Positions 36,054 to 46,190 of a stretch of 64,000 nt of DNA are shown piece after piece; position 1 is the first letter of the stretch, and every line of letters begins with the position of its first letter. The notes beneath the pieces were generated by a model. It was not told the DNA's origin and ran no database searches. It was given only the letters and a program-made list of their open reading frames with translations. Source of the stretch: an uncultured Gammaproteobacteria bacterium (GTDB taxonomy: Bacteria; Pseudomonadota; Gammaproteobacteria; DRJJ01); assembly GCA_947258795.1 (NCBI GenBank), contig CAMYJU010000006.1, positions 1 through 64,000 on the forward strand, given 5' to 3'. The translations under genes and the position numbers were made by a program.

Positions 36054-38198
36054 TCAAGCAGAACGCAAGTCTACCCCCTTTAACGGGAACGAGCGGATGC
36101 GTTTACCGGTAGCCGCAAAGATCGCATTTAATACGGCCGGTGCGGCTACGGCGATGGTTGGCTCGCCTATGCCTCCCCAGAATCCGCCTGACGGCATGAC
36201 AATGACCTCGACCTTGGGCATTTCCTTGATCAGCATCGATGGGTAATCATGGTAGTTACTCTGTACAAAGGATCCTTCCACCTGGGCCTCGATCTGTTGC
36301 GGGTTGACCGCATAACCGGGATCGGTTGCCGCGACGATACGGTGGATTGTTAACTGCCCCTTACCATCGACCGATACTTCCGCACAAGCGGCGACATGCG
36401 ACGCAAAGGCCTTGCACACGGCCAGACCACGATGTACACCCTTCGGTGCCGGCTTGCCCCAGCCGGCCTTTTTCGCCACGGCATTCAGAACCGCAAGACT
36501 TTTTGGGTGCTTGGCCATCAGCTTGCGCCGGAACGCCAGCGGATCCTTGCCCGCCGCATGGGCCAGCTCATCCAGAAACGACTCCATATAGATCGCATTC
36601 TGGTTAATGTTCACGCCACGCCAGAAGCCCGGAGGTACCGGTGGATTGCGCATTGCGTGCTCAACCAGCAGATTCGGTACCGTATAGCTGACCGCATGAT
36701 CACCCTCAGGTAGCAAGCCCTGGAAGGTGAACGGGTCCATTCCATTCTGCAACCAGGCAGTGTTCACTGCGGCCAGTATGGATTGTCCCGATATCCGAAT
36801 ATGCAGACCGGTCAGGTCACCGCTCTTGTCCAGGCCACCGACCAGTTTACACTTGGTGACCGGGTGATAATGACCCTGCTGCATATCCTCTTCCCTTGAC
36901 CATAACAACTTGACCGGTGTGCCCGGTAGTTGTTTCGCAATCAGCACTGCCTGGGTGACATAATCCTGAAATGCACCACGCCGGCCAAAGCCACCGCCGA
37001 GGTGAATTTTATAAACGTCGCATTTTGACGCGGGGAGCCCGGCCGCCTCAATCGCGGCCTCCAGTGAAGCCTCACCATTCTGGGTTGGACACCAGACCTC
37101 ACAGCGGTCTTTGCTCCAGCGTGCGGTCGCGTTCATCGGCTCCATCGTCGCATGGTTCTGGAACGGATAGCTGTAAATGGCTTCGACGGTTTTCACTGCT
37201 CCCTTGATGGCCTGTTTTGCATCGCCATTCTGATTGCCGACAAACACATCTTTCGCAGTCAGACCTTCATCCAGCATTTTGGCAATCGAATCACTGCTTA
37301 GCTTCGCATTTGGACCCTTGTCCCAGGTGATCGGTAACGCATCCAGCGCTGTTTTCGCCTGCCACCAGGTTTGGGCGACCACCGCGACCGCGTTGTCCCC
37401 AACCCGCACGACCTTGCGTACACCAGGCATCTTGAGGACATTACCTTCATCGAATGATTTAAGCGTACCACCAAACACCGGGCAGGCCTTGATCGCGGCG
37501 TTCAACATTCCGGGTAATTGCAGGTCCGCCCCAAACACCTGCTTGCCATTGAGCTTGTCATCAGTATCCAGGCGCTTGACCGGCTGTCCGATAAGTTTCC
37601 AGTCCTTCGGGTCCTTCAGCACCACCTGTTCGGGAGGGAACATCTCGGCTGCTGCTGCGGCAACCTTGCCAAAGCTTGTGGTTCGTCCGCTGGGTTTATG
37701 CGTGATAACACTGTTGGCGACCTTGCATTCCGCGACCGGTACGCCCCATTGTTCAGCCGCGGCCTCGATCAGCATATGCCGTGCAACCGCACCGCCTTTA
37801 CGAACATACTGGTGACTCCCCCTTATACCCTGGCTGCCACCGGTCGCAAAACTGCGCCACACCCGGCCACGGGCAAGATTCTGACCCGGAGTCGGGTACT
37901 CGGTTGTAACCCTGTCCCAGTCGCACTCGAGTTCCTCGGCTACCATTTGCGCCAGGCCGGTCAGCGTGCCCTGGCCCATTTCGGAACGTGCAATACGTAC
38001 GATCACGGTATCGTCAGGTTTGATCACCACCCAGGCATTGATCTCGGCAACCCCGGCGGTACCCGATTCGGCCGCGATAGCTTCATTCCTGCTGACCGGC
38101 AGGTACAAGCCCAGTGAAAAACCGGCGCCCAGACCGACACCGACAGTGGTGCTGCGTATCAGGAAATCACGACGCGAGACATTGATGGACTCTGTCAT
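36054..38198 (-). CDS. iorB: Molybdopterin-binding subunit of an isoquinoline 1-oxidoreductase-like enzyme
   Basis: A 714-residue protein with a twin-arginine signal (SRRDFLIRSTTVGVG), so exported folded. Molybdenum-hydroxylase motifs are present: RSEMGQGTLTGLAQ, GGGFGRRGAFQDY, and the C-terminal GGIGEPTIAVAAPAV with the catalytic glutamate. It should hydroxylate an aldehyde or N-heteroaromatic compound with Mo-MCD and iron-sulfur clusters. The partner 2Fe-2S subunit gene overlaps its start by 4 bp. No dedicated maturation or cytochrome gene is adjacent. Substrate unknown; the iorB name is by family resemblance. Confidence 0.88.
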   Translation of the reverse strand: MTESINVSRRDFLIRSTTVGVGLGAGFSLGLYLPVSRNEAIAAESGTAGVAEINAWVVIKPDDTVIVRIARSEMGQGTLTGLAQMVAEELECDWDRVTTEYPTPGQNLARGRVWRSFATGGSQGIRGSHQYVRKGGAVARHMLIEAAAEQWGVPVAECKVANSVITHKPSGRTTSFGKVAAAAAEMFPPEQVVLKDPKDWKLIGQPVKRLDTDDKLNGKQVFGADLQLPGMLNAAIKACPVFGGTLKSFDEGNVLKMPGVRKVVRVGDNAVAVVAQTWWQAKTALDALPITWDKGPNAKLSSDSIAKMLDEGLTAKDVFVGNQNGDAKQAIKGAVKTVEAIYSYPFQNHATMEPMNATARWSKDRCEVWCPTQNGEASLEAAIEAAGLPASKCDVYKIHLGGGFGRRGAFQDYVTQAVLIAKQLPGTPVKLLWSREEDMQQGHYHPVTKCKLVGGLDKSGDLTGLHIRISGQSILAAVNTAWLQNGMDPFTFQGLLPEGDHAVSYTVPNLLVEHAMRNPPVPPGFWRGVNINQNAIYMESFLDELAHAAGKDPLAFRRKLMAKHPKSLAVLNAVAKKAGWGKPAPKGVHRGLAVCKAFASHVAACAEVSVDGKGQLTIHRIVAATDPGYAVNPQQIEAQVEGSFVQSNYHDYPSMLIKEMPKVEVIVMPSGGFWGGIGEPTIAVAAPAVLNAIFAATGKRIRSFPLKGVDLRSA

Positions 38199-38668
38199 GA
38201 GCTTGCCCCCTTGCGCCTGCCAATCTCAACCGCCAGATGGATACCGCTACGTACCCGGTTAAACGTCCCGCAACGGCAGATATTGGTGACCTGCGTATCA
38301 ATATCGGCGTCACTGGGTTCGGGGTTTTTGCGCAGTAGCGCCGCAGCGCTCATGATGATGCCAGGCTGGCAGTATCCGCATTGCGGCACGTCCAGTTGTT
38401 TCCAAGCCAGTTGTAACGGATGACGGTTATCGGTAGACAGCCCTTCGATAGTGACGATATCCTGAGATGCATCGAGAGACGACAAGAGTACAGTACATGA
38501 ACGTATCGCTTCACCATTGATATGTACCGTACAGGAACCGCATGTTCCGATACCACAGCTATACTTGGTACCGGTCAGCCCCAACTGCTCACGCAGCACC
38601 CATAACAAGGGTGTTGAGCCATCGGCGTCGATGTCGACAAGTTTCCCGTTGATCCTGAGTTTTGCCAT
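38195..38668 (-). CDS. iorA: 2Fe-2S subunit of an isoquinoline 1-oxidoreductase-like enzyme
   Basis: A 157-residue small subunit with two cluster motifs. The plant-ferredoxin type is CGIGTCGSC followed by a cysteine in AIRSC. The alpha-helical type is CGYCQPG with CRCGTF. It has no signal peptide and would be exported together with the Tat-bearing large subunit. Its stop overlaps the large-subunit start, so translation is coupled. It passes electrons from the molybdenum site to an unidentified acceptor. Confidence 0.9.
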   Translation of the reverse strand: MAKLRINGKLVDIDADGSTPLLWVLREQLGLTGTKYSCGIGTCGSCTVHINGEAIRSCTVLLSSLDASQDIVTIEGLSTDNRHPLQLAWKQLDVPQCGYCQPGIIMSAAALLRKNPEPSDADIDTQVTNICRCGTFNRVRSGIHLAVEIGRRKGASS

Positions 38669-38763
38669 AAGAGCTCCTCCGAAAAACCTGATAGCAGTCT
38701 AACGCTGCTGAAGGTTTTACTCAACGCACATAAATCCATACTTTTTGTGCATTAGTGTGCGTA

Positions 38764-40107
38764 CTAACTGGTTATCTGTATCACAATCAACGTCTGGTCA
38801 TCATTGGCTGGTGTCATGGCCTGGTGGCTCTTGACCGCGCTGTGTATCGATTGCATGCAGGCATCAGCTTCAGCTGGTGATTCGGCAATACATTTCTTTA
38901 GACGTTCAATGCCAAATTCTTCACCGACTGGAGACTTGGCCTCGGTCATGCCATCAGTGTATAAAACCAGCAAATCGCCTTTATCCATCGGTTCACTGGA
39001 ACTATCCCAACTCGCAGACTGGTCTACACCCAGGGGGATCCCGGTCTGGCATTCCAGCATGACCAGATCCGTACTGCCAGCACGCCTGATAACAGGCGAT
39101 AGATGACCGGCATTTGCATAGCTCAAAGTACGTGTTTCCGGATCATAGCTACTGACAAATGCGGTGATAAAGCTGCCACGTAACATACGCGTGAAAAAAT
39201 ACCGGTTTGCATAGGTCAATACATCACCGGGACCGCTAGCCTGGCCAGGATCATAGGTGCGCAGAATCGCATCAAACATCGCAATCTCGACAGCAGCGGC
39301 TGCACCATGTCCGGATGCATCTGCAATCATAAAACCCCATATTTCCAGATCTGTCTCATGGTACTCCTGCTTCAGGAATGCAGACAGCGGGGTGATCTCA
39401 TAGTAGTCACCACCAACATAGGTATGAGGCTGAAACAGTCTGGCAACCTTGATACCTGGAGTATCTTCCAGGCTTTGCGGTAACAATAGCTGCTGAATAC
39501 GCGCAACAGACTTCAATTCTCCCTGAATCCAGGCATTGGCTTCAGCCAGACGCCGGGCATCTTCAATGCTGAACACATAGTTTATTGCCAGTGTTGCCAT
39601 CACCAGTCCACGCTCAATGTCCACCTGGTCAACCTTGCCTGACTCGGTAAATAGCAACAGTAACCATCGATATACCCCACCATGCTGAAACATAGGCAGA
39701 CTAATAACATCGATATAGTTTCCGAAGAGTTCACCGAACATGGGGTCAATACCATACTCTGTACCACGTCGTATAACCGGCTGTGATGGATTCAGCAGTG
39801 TGCGGCGATTTTCGCTTTGCAGTACGCTTGCCTGATCCGGACTGGCGGAAAAATCCAGGCTCTCAACAACAGACCTTCCGTGATCGTCTGAAAATGACAG
39901 AATACGAAATTCATTCTGAGCCAAGCCCTCCGTACAAACCAATGCCATCGCACAGGCGCCAAAACGCTCGCGTATATACCCGGAAAACATATTAAACAGC
40001 TGTGAAGCGTGCGTTTCTGAGTCGCGCAACTCAGAGATCAGCTTTAGTAATTTATCCATATCTGTGTCTGTACCAGGTTCGGGGTCTGAATACATCGAAA
40101 CCAGCAT
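38764..40107 (-). CDS. SpoIIE/RsbU-type PP2C phosphatase with GAF-like sensor
   Basis: A 447-residue protein. The N-terminal about 190 residues look like a GAF-type sensor (FGACAMALV, LPMFQHGGVYRWLLLLF). The PP2C domain follows with GGDYYEI, ADASGHGAAAAVEIAMF, NAGHLSPV and YTDGMTEAKSP, so the metal site is complete. It is the third SpoIIE-type phosphatase in the window and lies about 20 kb from the other two. It has no adjacent STAS or kinase gene, so it may act on the STAS protein at 9877-10251 or on one outside the window. The start could also be the ATG at 40059. Confidence 0.85.
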   Translation of the reverse strand: MLVSMYSDPEPGTDTDMDKLLKLISELRDSETHASQLFNMFSGYIRERFGACAMALVCTEGLAQNEFRILSFSDDHGRSVVESLDFSASPDQASVLQSENRRTLLNPSQPVIRRGTEYGIDPMFGELFGNYIDVISLPMFQHGGVYRWLLLLFTESGKVDQVDIERGLVMATLAINYVFSIEDARRLAEANAWIQGELKSVARIQQLLLPQSLEDTPGIKVARLFQPHTYVGGDYYEITPLSAFLKQEYHETDLEIWGFMIADASGHGAAAAVEIAMFDAILRTYDPGQASGPGDVLTYANRYFFTRMLRGSFITAFVSSYDPETRTLSYANAGHLSPVIRRAGSTDLVMLECQTGIPLGVDQSASWDSSSEPMDKGDLLVLYTDGMTEAKSPVGEEFGIERLKKCIAESPAEADACMQSIHSAVKSHQAMTPANDDQTLIVIQITS

Positions 40108-40189
40108 AGTGTGTTCTCAGTATTAATATCAGACCTGATTATTCCTGAATATGTCCGGTCATATTTGATTGTTATAATTAATTGTCATT

Positions 40190-41395
40190 TTACAGCCATC
40201 GTAGCAGAAAATAATTATCCTTTCGCGTTTCGATGCTGCTGTTAAATGCTTTGCCTTCCCTGTTCAATATATCCTGCATCCAGCGACTGTCTACTTTGGA
40301 CGCACGATGTAGCTGAAAACGCCTGATTTGCATCGGCACCATCTGCAGGTCTATCAGTCTGCCATTGGCTGGATCAATGTACACAAAATACATTAAACCC
40401 AGATCGCCCCTGTATTCTTTATGTCCGCCAATACCTTCGTAATCCGTGAGCAAATCACCACAGCCGTAAAGAACCAGCTTGTCGTGATAAACCTCAATGC
40501 CTTTAAAATGGTGAGATGAGTGCCCATGAATGATATCAACGCCCGCGGTGTCGATCAGCCGGCGGGCAAACCAGACCTGCTCTTCGGGAATCTCATAACC
40601 CCAGTTTCCACCCCAGTGTATCGAGACAACCACAATATCACCTGCACGTTTTTGGGTCAGAACCTGTTGCCTGATTTGTCGAATAGATCTTTCTGACAGA
40701 TCGGATAGGAAATTGATACCTGGTTTTTCCCTTGTTGCGGCCATTGCAGAGTATACGCCGCTGGACTCCATGCCAAACGCAAATACCAGCACCCTGCCCT
40801 TGTCCGCTATCGCCAGTTCCGCCGGTGCCAAGGCCATATCCAGATTATGTCCGGCGCCGGCGGTTTTGATATTGGCCTCAGTTAATGTTTGCAGCGTCTC
40901 CTCAAGACCGCTGACACCCCAGTCCAGCACATGATTGTTGGCCAGTACGCAACAATCTACACCTGCTTCCGTAAGGCACCGGATATTCCCGGGGTGCATG
41001 CGGTAGTGTATGCCCTTTCCCGGCCAGTCATCATCGCTGGTAGTTACACTGGTCTCCAGGTTAATGATACGTGCGTCTGGAGAAACATGCTGAAACACAT
41101 CCAGTGCATCGCCCCAGATGTAGGCAAAATCCACCGGTTTGTTAATCGGCCCATTGACCTCTTCTGCCAGCTGCACATAGCGTTTTGCATTGCGGACATA
41201 ATGCTCATATAAAACAGGATCATTTGAGAACGGCAAAACCTGATCGATACCCCGGCCTGTCATCACATCTCCACAGAGAAACAGGCAAATCGTTTCACTT
41301 CCCCTTGTCCGACCAGTTTTTGACATGATCACCTTCGGGACGGTCGACAAGGATAATGCACCAAGAACATGACGTAAAAATTGTCGTCGTTTCAT
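40190..41395 (-). CDS. CapA-family (poly-gamma-glutamate-type) metallophosphoesterase-like protein
   Basis: A 401-residue protein with a twin-arginine-like signal (MKRRQFLRHVLGALSL). CapA motifs are intact: FLCGDVMTGRG, NLETSVT, VLANNHVLDWG, SIHWGGNWGYE and HGHSSHHFKGIE, the metal ligands of the metallophosphoesterase fold. CapA relatives take part in capsule polymer synthesis or export, but no polyglutamate genes lie nearby and many homologues are of unknown role. It is likely periplasmic. Confidence 0.85.
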   Translation of the reverse strand: MKRRQFLRHVLGALSLSTVPKVIMSKTGRTRGSETICLFLCGDVMTGRGIDQVLPFSNDPVLYEHYVRNAKRYVQLAEEVNGPINKPVDFAYIWGDALDVFQHVSPDARIINLETSVTTSDDDWPGKGIHYRMHPGNIRCLTEAGVDCCVLANNHVLDWGVSGLEETLQTLTEANIKTAGAGHNLDMALAPAELAIADKGRVLVFAFGMESSGVYSAMAATREKPGINFLSDLSERSIRQIRQQVLTQKRAGDIVVVSIHWGGNWGYEIPEEQVWFARRLIDTAGVDIIHGHSSHHFKGIEVYHDKLVLYGCGDLLTDYEGIGGHKEYRGDLGLMYFVYIDPANGRLIDLQMVPMQIRRFQLHRASKVDSRWMQDILNREGKAFNSSIETRKDNYFLLRWL

Positions 41396-41502
41396 CGCCA
41401 GTACTATCCCATGAGCATAGGATCTTGAGACTGTATATTCTATGTTCTAGTCAGAAAAAACGAGTGTGTCAAACAGGATGACAACACTCAGGACCGGTAT
41501 AT

Positions 41503-42351
41503 TCATTCTGTATGGGCGTAATATTCCCGGCATTCATTCTCACGACCGCGAACCACACGATTACCGGTCAAAGAACCATGTGTTTCCGTCACAACGGTAT
41601 GCTGATTCTCGTGATGATGATCGTCGTAAAAATAGACAACCACCCAGTCATGGGTACGCTGCAGTTGATGGGCCCTCGCGGTATTCGAGAACAGCGTCGT
41701 GAAATGCCAACCACTCCTGCTTGCATGCATGACGGGTAGCCAGGCTTTACCATCAGGGTTAAAACGCTTTGGTGCAATGGTTGGCAATTCATCGGCATCC
41801 GCCTTCTGTCTGTAACGTCTGTCGATCTCGAGTATCAATGCCACTGAAGGCTCGATAAATTTCTCATCGCTACGCCTTCTCGGTCGATGTTGACCCAGTA
41901 CATAGGAAAGCCATAACTGAATCATTGCCACTTTTTTTGCACTAAAGCCCGGTATAGCCTCCAGGCGTTTGTTACAGGCAGCCACTTCCAGCGCTTCCAG
42001 TGTATCAATATGCAGATTTTCAATAATACGATGTGCCAACTTGGTACCGATTCCAGGTATGGATTCGAACAGTGCAACCGGATCATGGCCACCTTTCAGA
42101 CTTTCCAGGCGACTCATTCGACCAATCGCAACATATTCGTAGATAGAGCGTGCGATCCCTTCACCTATATCGGGCAAATCAACGAGCCCCTGGATACCTT
42201 CCCGTTCAACGATCTCGCTGACCGGACCGGGCAAACCTGATACTTCTGCAGCCGCATGACGATAGGCATTGACGCGAAAAGAATTCGCGCCTTGCTCTTC
42301 AAGCAAATCGGCTATTTCCTGCAATTTATCAGCTATTTCCTGATTGATCAC
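41503..42351 (-). CDS. Helix-hairpin-helix protein related to the N-terminal part of PolX
   Basis: A 282-residue protein. Residues about 1-145 match the HhH/8-kDa region of family X DNA polymerases (ANSFRVNAYRHAA, LPDIGEGIARSIYEY, IPGIGTKLAHRI). The polymerase palm and the PHP nuclease are absent. The C-terminal about 120 residues are of another kind, with VVVYFYDDHHHENQHTVV. It may bind DNA ends or gaps without polymerising; this is inference. The decayed HAD gene lies just upstream on the same strand. Confidence 0.75.
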   Translation of the reverse strand: MINQEIADKLQEIADLLEEQGANSFRVNAYRHAAAEVSGLPGPVSEIVEREGIQGLVDLPDIGEGIARSIYEYVAIGRMSRLESLKGGHDPVALFESIPGIGTKLAHRIIENLHIDTLEALEVAACNKRLEAIPGFSAKKVAMIQLWLSYVLGQHRPRRRSDEKFIEPSVALILEIDRRYRQKADADELPTIAPKRFNPDGKAWLPVMHASRSGWHFTTLFSNTARAHQLQRTHDWVVVYFYDDHHHENQHTVVTETHGSLTGNRVVRGRENECREYYAHTE

Positions 42352-42361
42352 TGGCCTTTCC

Positions 42362-42683
42362 TTATACCAATGGATTGATTTCTGAAAGATAACTTTCCTT
42401 GCTTACATAATGTATCGTCTGCCAGCCAGTAATGCATGCGTATTCAATATAGGACATACTGTCATCTATGAATAGAATCTCGGTCGGCGATAACCCGAGA
42501 TCCCGTGCAATATCGTCAAATAATCCCGTGTCTCGTTTGCCCTTGCCCAGGTAAAAACTTTTGAAGATATGATCGAAATCATTGCTCTTTTACCAAAGCC
42601 ACCAGGCCGTCACGAAACCCTTCATCCGCAATAACGCCGCCATAATCGAACAGGATTGCCTTGACTGGAAACTGGATCATCAT
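42362..42683 (-). pseudogene. HAD-family hydrolase gene with a large internal deletion
   Basis: From ATG at 42683 the frame reads a typical HAD start (AILFDYGGVIADEGF, with the aspartate nucleophile) for about 33 codons and then hits TGA. In another frame the end of a HAD protein follows: YLGKGKRDTGLFDDIARDLG and ILFIDDSMSYIEYA with the motif IV acidic pair, to the stop at 42362. The cap domain and middle, more than 100 codons, are missing. Both ends are still clear, so the deletion is recent. It lies in tandem with the PolX-like gene. Confidence 0.8.
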
Positions 42684-42731
42684 TAATACGGTCTGCCGGA
42701 TAAAGACAATGTACCATTACCCAGGTGTTGT

Positions 42732-43727
42732 TCAGGACAACATCTCATCACGAGGATAACGTACAATCGTCACCACACGTTTCAGGACATTAGCAATATC
42801 CAGTTCGACAATCTGGATGGTATTACATGCCTCTTTGCATTCTCCAGGTACCTTGATACCCATCCTTGTTAATTGCATTGTAATAATTTTCTGCTTCAAA
42901 AATGTTTCAGGGTGCTCAAGGATTCTTTTTACTTCATTCAGATAGGCAAGCGGCGCGTTGTGAGTGACGGGCATCTCCTTGAGCTGTTTTTCTGCATCGG
43001 CAAGCTGCGTTTCGACCTCGGCAAGGTCACTCTCCTCAACCTGGTTCCCATATGCAGTAGCTAATAACGCATTCATTCCGGATCCCTGTGACAATCGGTG
43101 TCTCAGCCTTGCATGAAGAATACGCCTTTGGTCCTCCAGTTCAGTCTTCTGGAGTTTCATGGATGAGATTCCTTGCAAAGCGTAGGTAATTAAACCGTCA
43201 AAGATACAATGTTTAAGCCCCTCACGGATATCGGCTTCACTTTTTGCGGGAGATATGATCTCGCGTTCAGAGAAATTGACAGCGGTTTTGATGACGTCAC
43301 GTCTGATCATGCTGTTATTTACATCCACCCCCAGGACCCGCTTTTCACTCATTTTCATACACAGCATGGCATAGGCTTCATCAATACGACTATCGCTCAA
43401 ACCATCAAAGAAGGCTCTCAGCTCTGAACTTCTGCTGAATATCTCATGGAGATCCTCGATTGAGGAGAAATAGGCATTCACCTGCGGGTTACTGATAAAT
43501 GTCTTGCGACTGACTTCTATGGGTTCCGGTATGGACTCAACCAGCTGGTCAATATAGGCCAGAGACCTACTCACAGCATCCTGTAACTTCTTCCGATACC
43601 CATAAACAAGACGTATTTTAGGCTCTGTTCCATCCACGACCTGATCTACCGCATCCAGGATTACCGCATTCGAGTTCCTGGCGGTCTTGTTTTTAAAATT
43701 ACTAAATAGACTGAGTATATTTTTCAA
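42732..43727 (-). CDS. Cytosolic protein of unknown function, possibly Fur-regulated
   Basis: A 331-residue protein from TTG at 43727 (the upstream in-frame codon is a stop nearby). It is mostly helical, with a coiled-coil-like stretch at about residues 200-260 (LEDQRRILHARLRHRL, VETQLADAEKQLKEM). No signal peptide or membrane segment. No family is recognised. About 120 bp upstream lies a good Fur-box match, and between them a TTGTCC-N17-TATTTT promoter (43830 downward), so iron control of this gene is plausible. Confidence 0.65.
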   Translation of the reverse strand: MKNILSLFSNFKNKTARNSNAVILDAVDQVVDGTEPKIRLVYGYRKKLQDAVSRSLAYIDQLVESIPEPIEVSRKTFISNPQVNAYFSSIEDLHEIFSRSSELRAFFDGLSDSRIDEAYAMLCMKMSEKRVLGVDVNNSMIRRDVIKTAVNFSEREIISPAKSEADIREGLKHCIFDGLITYALQGISSMKLQKTELEDQRRILHARLRHRLSQGSGMNALLATAYGNQVEESDLAEVETQLADAEKQLKEMPVTHNAPLAYLNEVKRILEHPETFLKQKIITMQLTRMGIKVPGECKEACNTIQIVELDIANVLKRVVTIVRYPRDEMLS

Positions 43728-43847
43728 AGGAGTGCCCAGATTAAAACGCCCACGTAAATATTAGCAATAAAGTGATCAGAACGGGATCAACAGCGTTGTC
43801 TTGTTGACTGAAAATAGCTGAAGTTTTGATATAGGACAAATAATATT

Positions 43848-43866
43848 GAGAATGATTATCATTTGC
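43848..43866 (-). promoter_or_regulatory. Candidate Fur box upstream of the unknown gene at 42732-43727
   Basis: GAGAATGATTATCATTTGC matches 16 of 19 positions of the Fur consensus GATAATGATTATCATTATC. It abuts the stop codon of the RND gene, and a TTGTCC-N17-TATTTT promoter reading leftward begins about 13 bp beyond it. Binding of Fur is inferred. Confidence 0.6.
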
Positions 43867-46190
43867 TAGCGACTATTATACCTGCCGATTTTTTCCTTGA
43901 ATTTATCAGCCGTAATCAGCAAAGGTGGTAGGAACAGAAAATCCGTGGCCAATGCAAACGTAATCGCCATGACTGTTAATACGCCCATCGAGAAGTTCAC
44001 ATAAAATCCGGAAAATGCCAGTGCCGCAAATCCGGCCGCGAGCGCTACTGATGTAATGACTATGGCCGGTCCAACGGTATTGAATGAATAGCGCACTGCC
44101 TGCTCAGAGCGCATATTGTTTTCTTTTTTAGCACGCAGGTACTTGGTCAAAAAGTGCACCGTGTCATCAACCACAATACCAAGCGAAATGGCGGCGACCA
44201 CAGCCACGGCCAGTCCGACCTGTGATTCGACATAACCCCACAAGCCAAACGCAAGAAATGCAGGAAAAAGATTGGGTAACAGGCTTAGCAAGCCATATTT
44301 GAAACTCTTTAACGCGATGATCAATACCAGGGATATCAGTACCAGAGCCGCAGCGATACCTTTTAGCATGCTGTTGATATTTCTTTTTGAGATATGTGCG
44401 AACACAACAGACAAACCACTACCATAGCTGTACATGCTTTCCGGAAGATGCTGTTTCATCCATGCCCTGGCACGTTCATCCAGGTCCCTGAGCGTATGTG
44501 CCGACGTGCGTTTCATGATCACGGTCAGCCTGGTTTTGGATTTATCAATATCAATACGATTATTCAGATCAAGACCATAAGGGAGTGACAATTCATACAA
44601 CAATAAATACTGGGCAGCCAGTTCGGCATTCTCGGGTGGTCGATAATAGGCCGGGTCATCATCATTCATTTTCTGATTCAGTCGCTTCATTACATCCGCA
44701 AACGTAGCCACTGTCAAAACCTCTGGTTGATCCTCAAACCATTTTCCAAGTTTATCGAGATTGGCCAGGTATTCCGGTGTTGAAATACCGCCGGATTGAC
44801 CTGAACTGATGGAATACTCAATCAGGTCCAGTCCGGTGACCGCCTCACCTGAAATCAATTCTGTATGCCAGCGGATAGGATAACTGATATCCAGGTATTC
44901 AATGAAATTGTCATTAAGCTCTATCCTGAACATACCCAGCATCAGTACCGCCATGGCAACACAAGTACCGACAAGTAATAATATCCTGTGACGTATCACA
45001 TAACCGGCCAGATGATCACTCAACATCAACTCACCGGGCGGCTTCGGCTTTACCTTGACAGGCAGTACGGCAACCATCGCGGGCAGTAATACCACCGAAA
45101 ACACAAATGCAGCCAAAACACCAATCGCAACAATATTACCCAGCTCCCTGAATGGCGGCACATCGCTGGTGTTCATGCTGATGAAGCCGATAGCAGTGGT
45201 TAGACTGGTTACGAAAACCGGCTTGAAGTTGATTTGCAATGCCCTGATGATGGCTGATGCCTTATCCAGCCCATGTCGCATTTCGTTGTACATGGACGAC
45301 ATAATATGTACGCTGTCCGCTATAGCCAGGGTCATGATAATGATTGGCGCAACGGCGGTTGCCGAGGTAATTCTCATACCAAGATAACCCATGATACCCA
45401 TAGCCACCACAGTTGATAGCCCAATAATCACCAGCGTAATCAGTGAGGCAGAGTAGGAACGTAATAACAGCCCTACCCCGAGAATAATGATTACATACAT
45501 CAATGGCACCAGTGTCGAACTGTCATCCTGACTGACCTGGCTAAAGGCCTGATCAAATGGTATGGCGCCGGTTAAATAAATTTCGTGCTGTGGATATTTT
45601 TCTCTGAACCGCTCCAGCATATCCTTGACATAAGTGACGACCGTTGGAACTTCCTGCAATGATTCTCCGGGCTTCAGTAAATTCACATTGATCCCGGTCA
45701 TCGTCCCGGCAGGATTGATCAGGTGATTTACCAGGGCGTGTTCATTCAGGGCAACATCCCGAATCGTCTGAATTTCTGTATTAGTCAGCTTTTCCGGATC
45801 AATAACCAGGTCAGCCACGCTCAACTCATCTCCATTGACTTTCATATGCTGAAAGTTGGAAATGGAGTCAACCCGGTTTGAGAACGGAATCTGCCAGCAT
45901 GCCTTCGTCAGCTCAGTTACCAGCGCAAGTGTTTTACGGTTGAAGATATCGCCCTGCTTGCTACGGACGGCAATGTAGACATTCTCATTCTTGGTATAGG
46001 TGTTTTCCAGTTCTTCCAGCGCAATCAGTTGCGGATTCTGTTTACTGAAAAACACCCGACTATCCGGATTAAAGGCAAGGTTCTGCATCCCTTTTGCCAT
46101 CACGACCGACAGCAGAATACTGAATAGTATGATTAGCCAGCGAAAGCGGATCAGAAAATAGACATGTCTGGTATTTTTTATTTCGTCCAT
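43866..46190 (-). CDS. RND/MMPL-family transporter
   Basis: A 774-residue protein with the two-fold RND plan: membrane segment at the start, a large periplasmic loop, five membrane segments, then the repeat. MMPL/SSD-type motifs include ALADSVHIMSSMYNE (about residue 290) and GIVVDDTVHFLTKYL (about residue 690), with charged residues inside the membrane. Members of this subgroup move lipids or hydrophobic compounds by proton flow. No membrane-fusion or outer-membrane partner is adjacent. The Fur-box lies at its 3-prime end and probably serves the next gene. Confidence 0.85.
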   Translation of the reverse strand: MDEIKNTRHVYFLIRFRWLIILFSILLSVVMAKGMQNLAFNPDSRVFFSKQNPQLIALEELENTYTKNENVYIAVRSKQGDIFNRKTLALVTELTKACWQIPFSNRVDSISNFQHMKVNGDELSVADLVIDPEKLTNTEIQTIRDVALNEHALVNHLINPAGTMTGINVNLLKPGESLQEVPTVVTYVKDMLERFREKYPQHEIYLTGAIPFDQAFSQVSQDDSSTLVPLMYVIIILGVGLLLRSYSASLITLVIIGLSTVVAMGIMGYLGMRITSATAVAPIIIMTLAIADSVHIMSSMYNEMRHGLDKASAIIRALQINFKPVFVTSLTTAIGFISMNTSDVPPFRELGNIVAIGVLAAFVFSVVLLPAMVAVLPVKVKPKPPGELMLSDHLAGYVIRHRILLLVGTCVAMAVLMLGMFRIELNDNFIEYLDISYPIRWHTELISGEAVTGLDLIEYSISSGQSGGISTPEYLANLDKLGKWFEDQPEVLTVATFADVMKRLNQKMNDDDPAYYRPPENAELAAQYLLLYELSLPYGLDLNNRIDIDKSKTRLTVIMKRTSAHTLRDLDERARAWMKQHLPESMYSYGSGLSVVFAHISKRNINSMLKGIAAALVLISLVLIIALKSFKYGLLSLLPNLFPAFLAFGLWGYVESQVGLAVAVVAAISLGIVVDDTVHFLTKYLRAKKENNMRSEQAVRYSFNTVGPAIVITSVALAAGFAALAFSGFYVNFSMGVLTVMAITFALATDFLFLPPLLITADKFKEKIGRYNSR

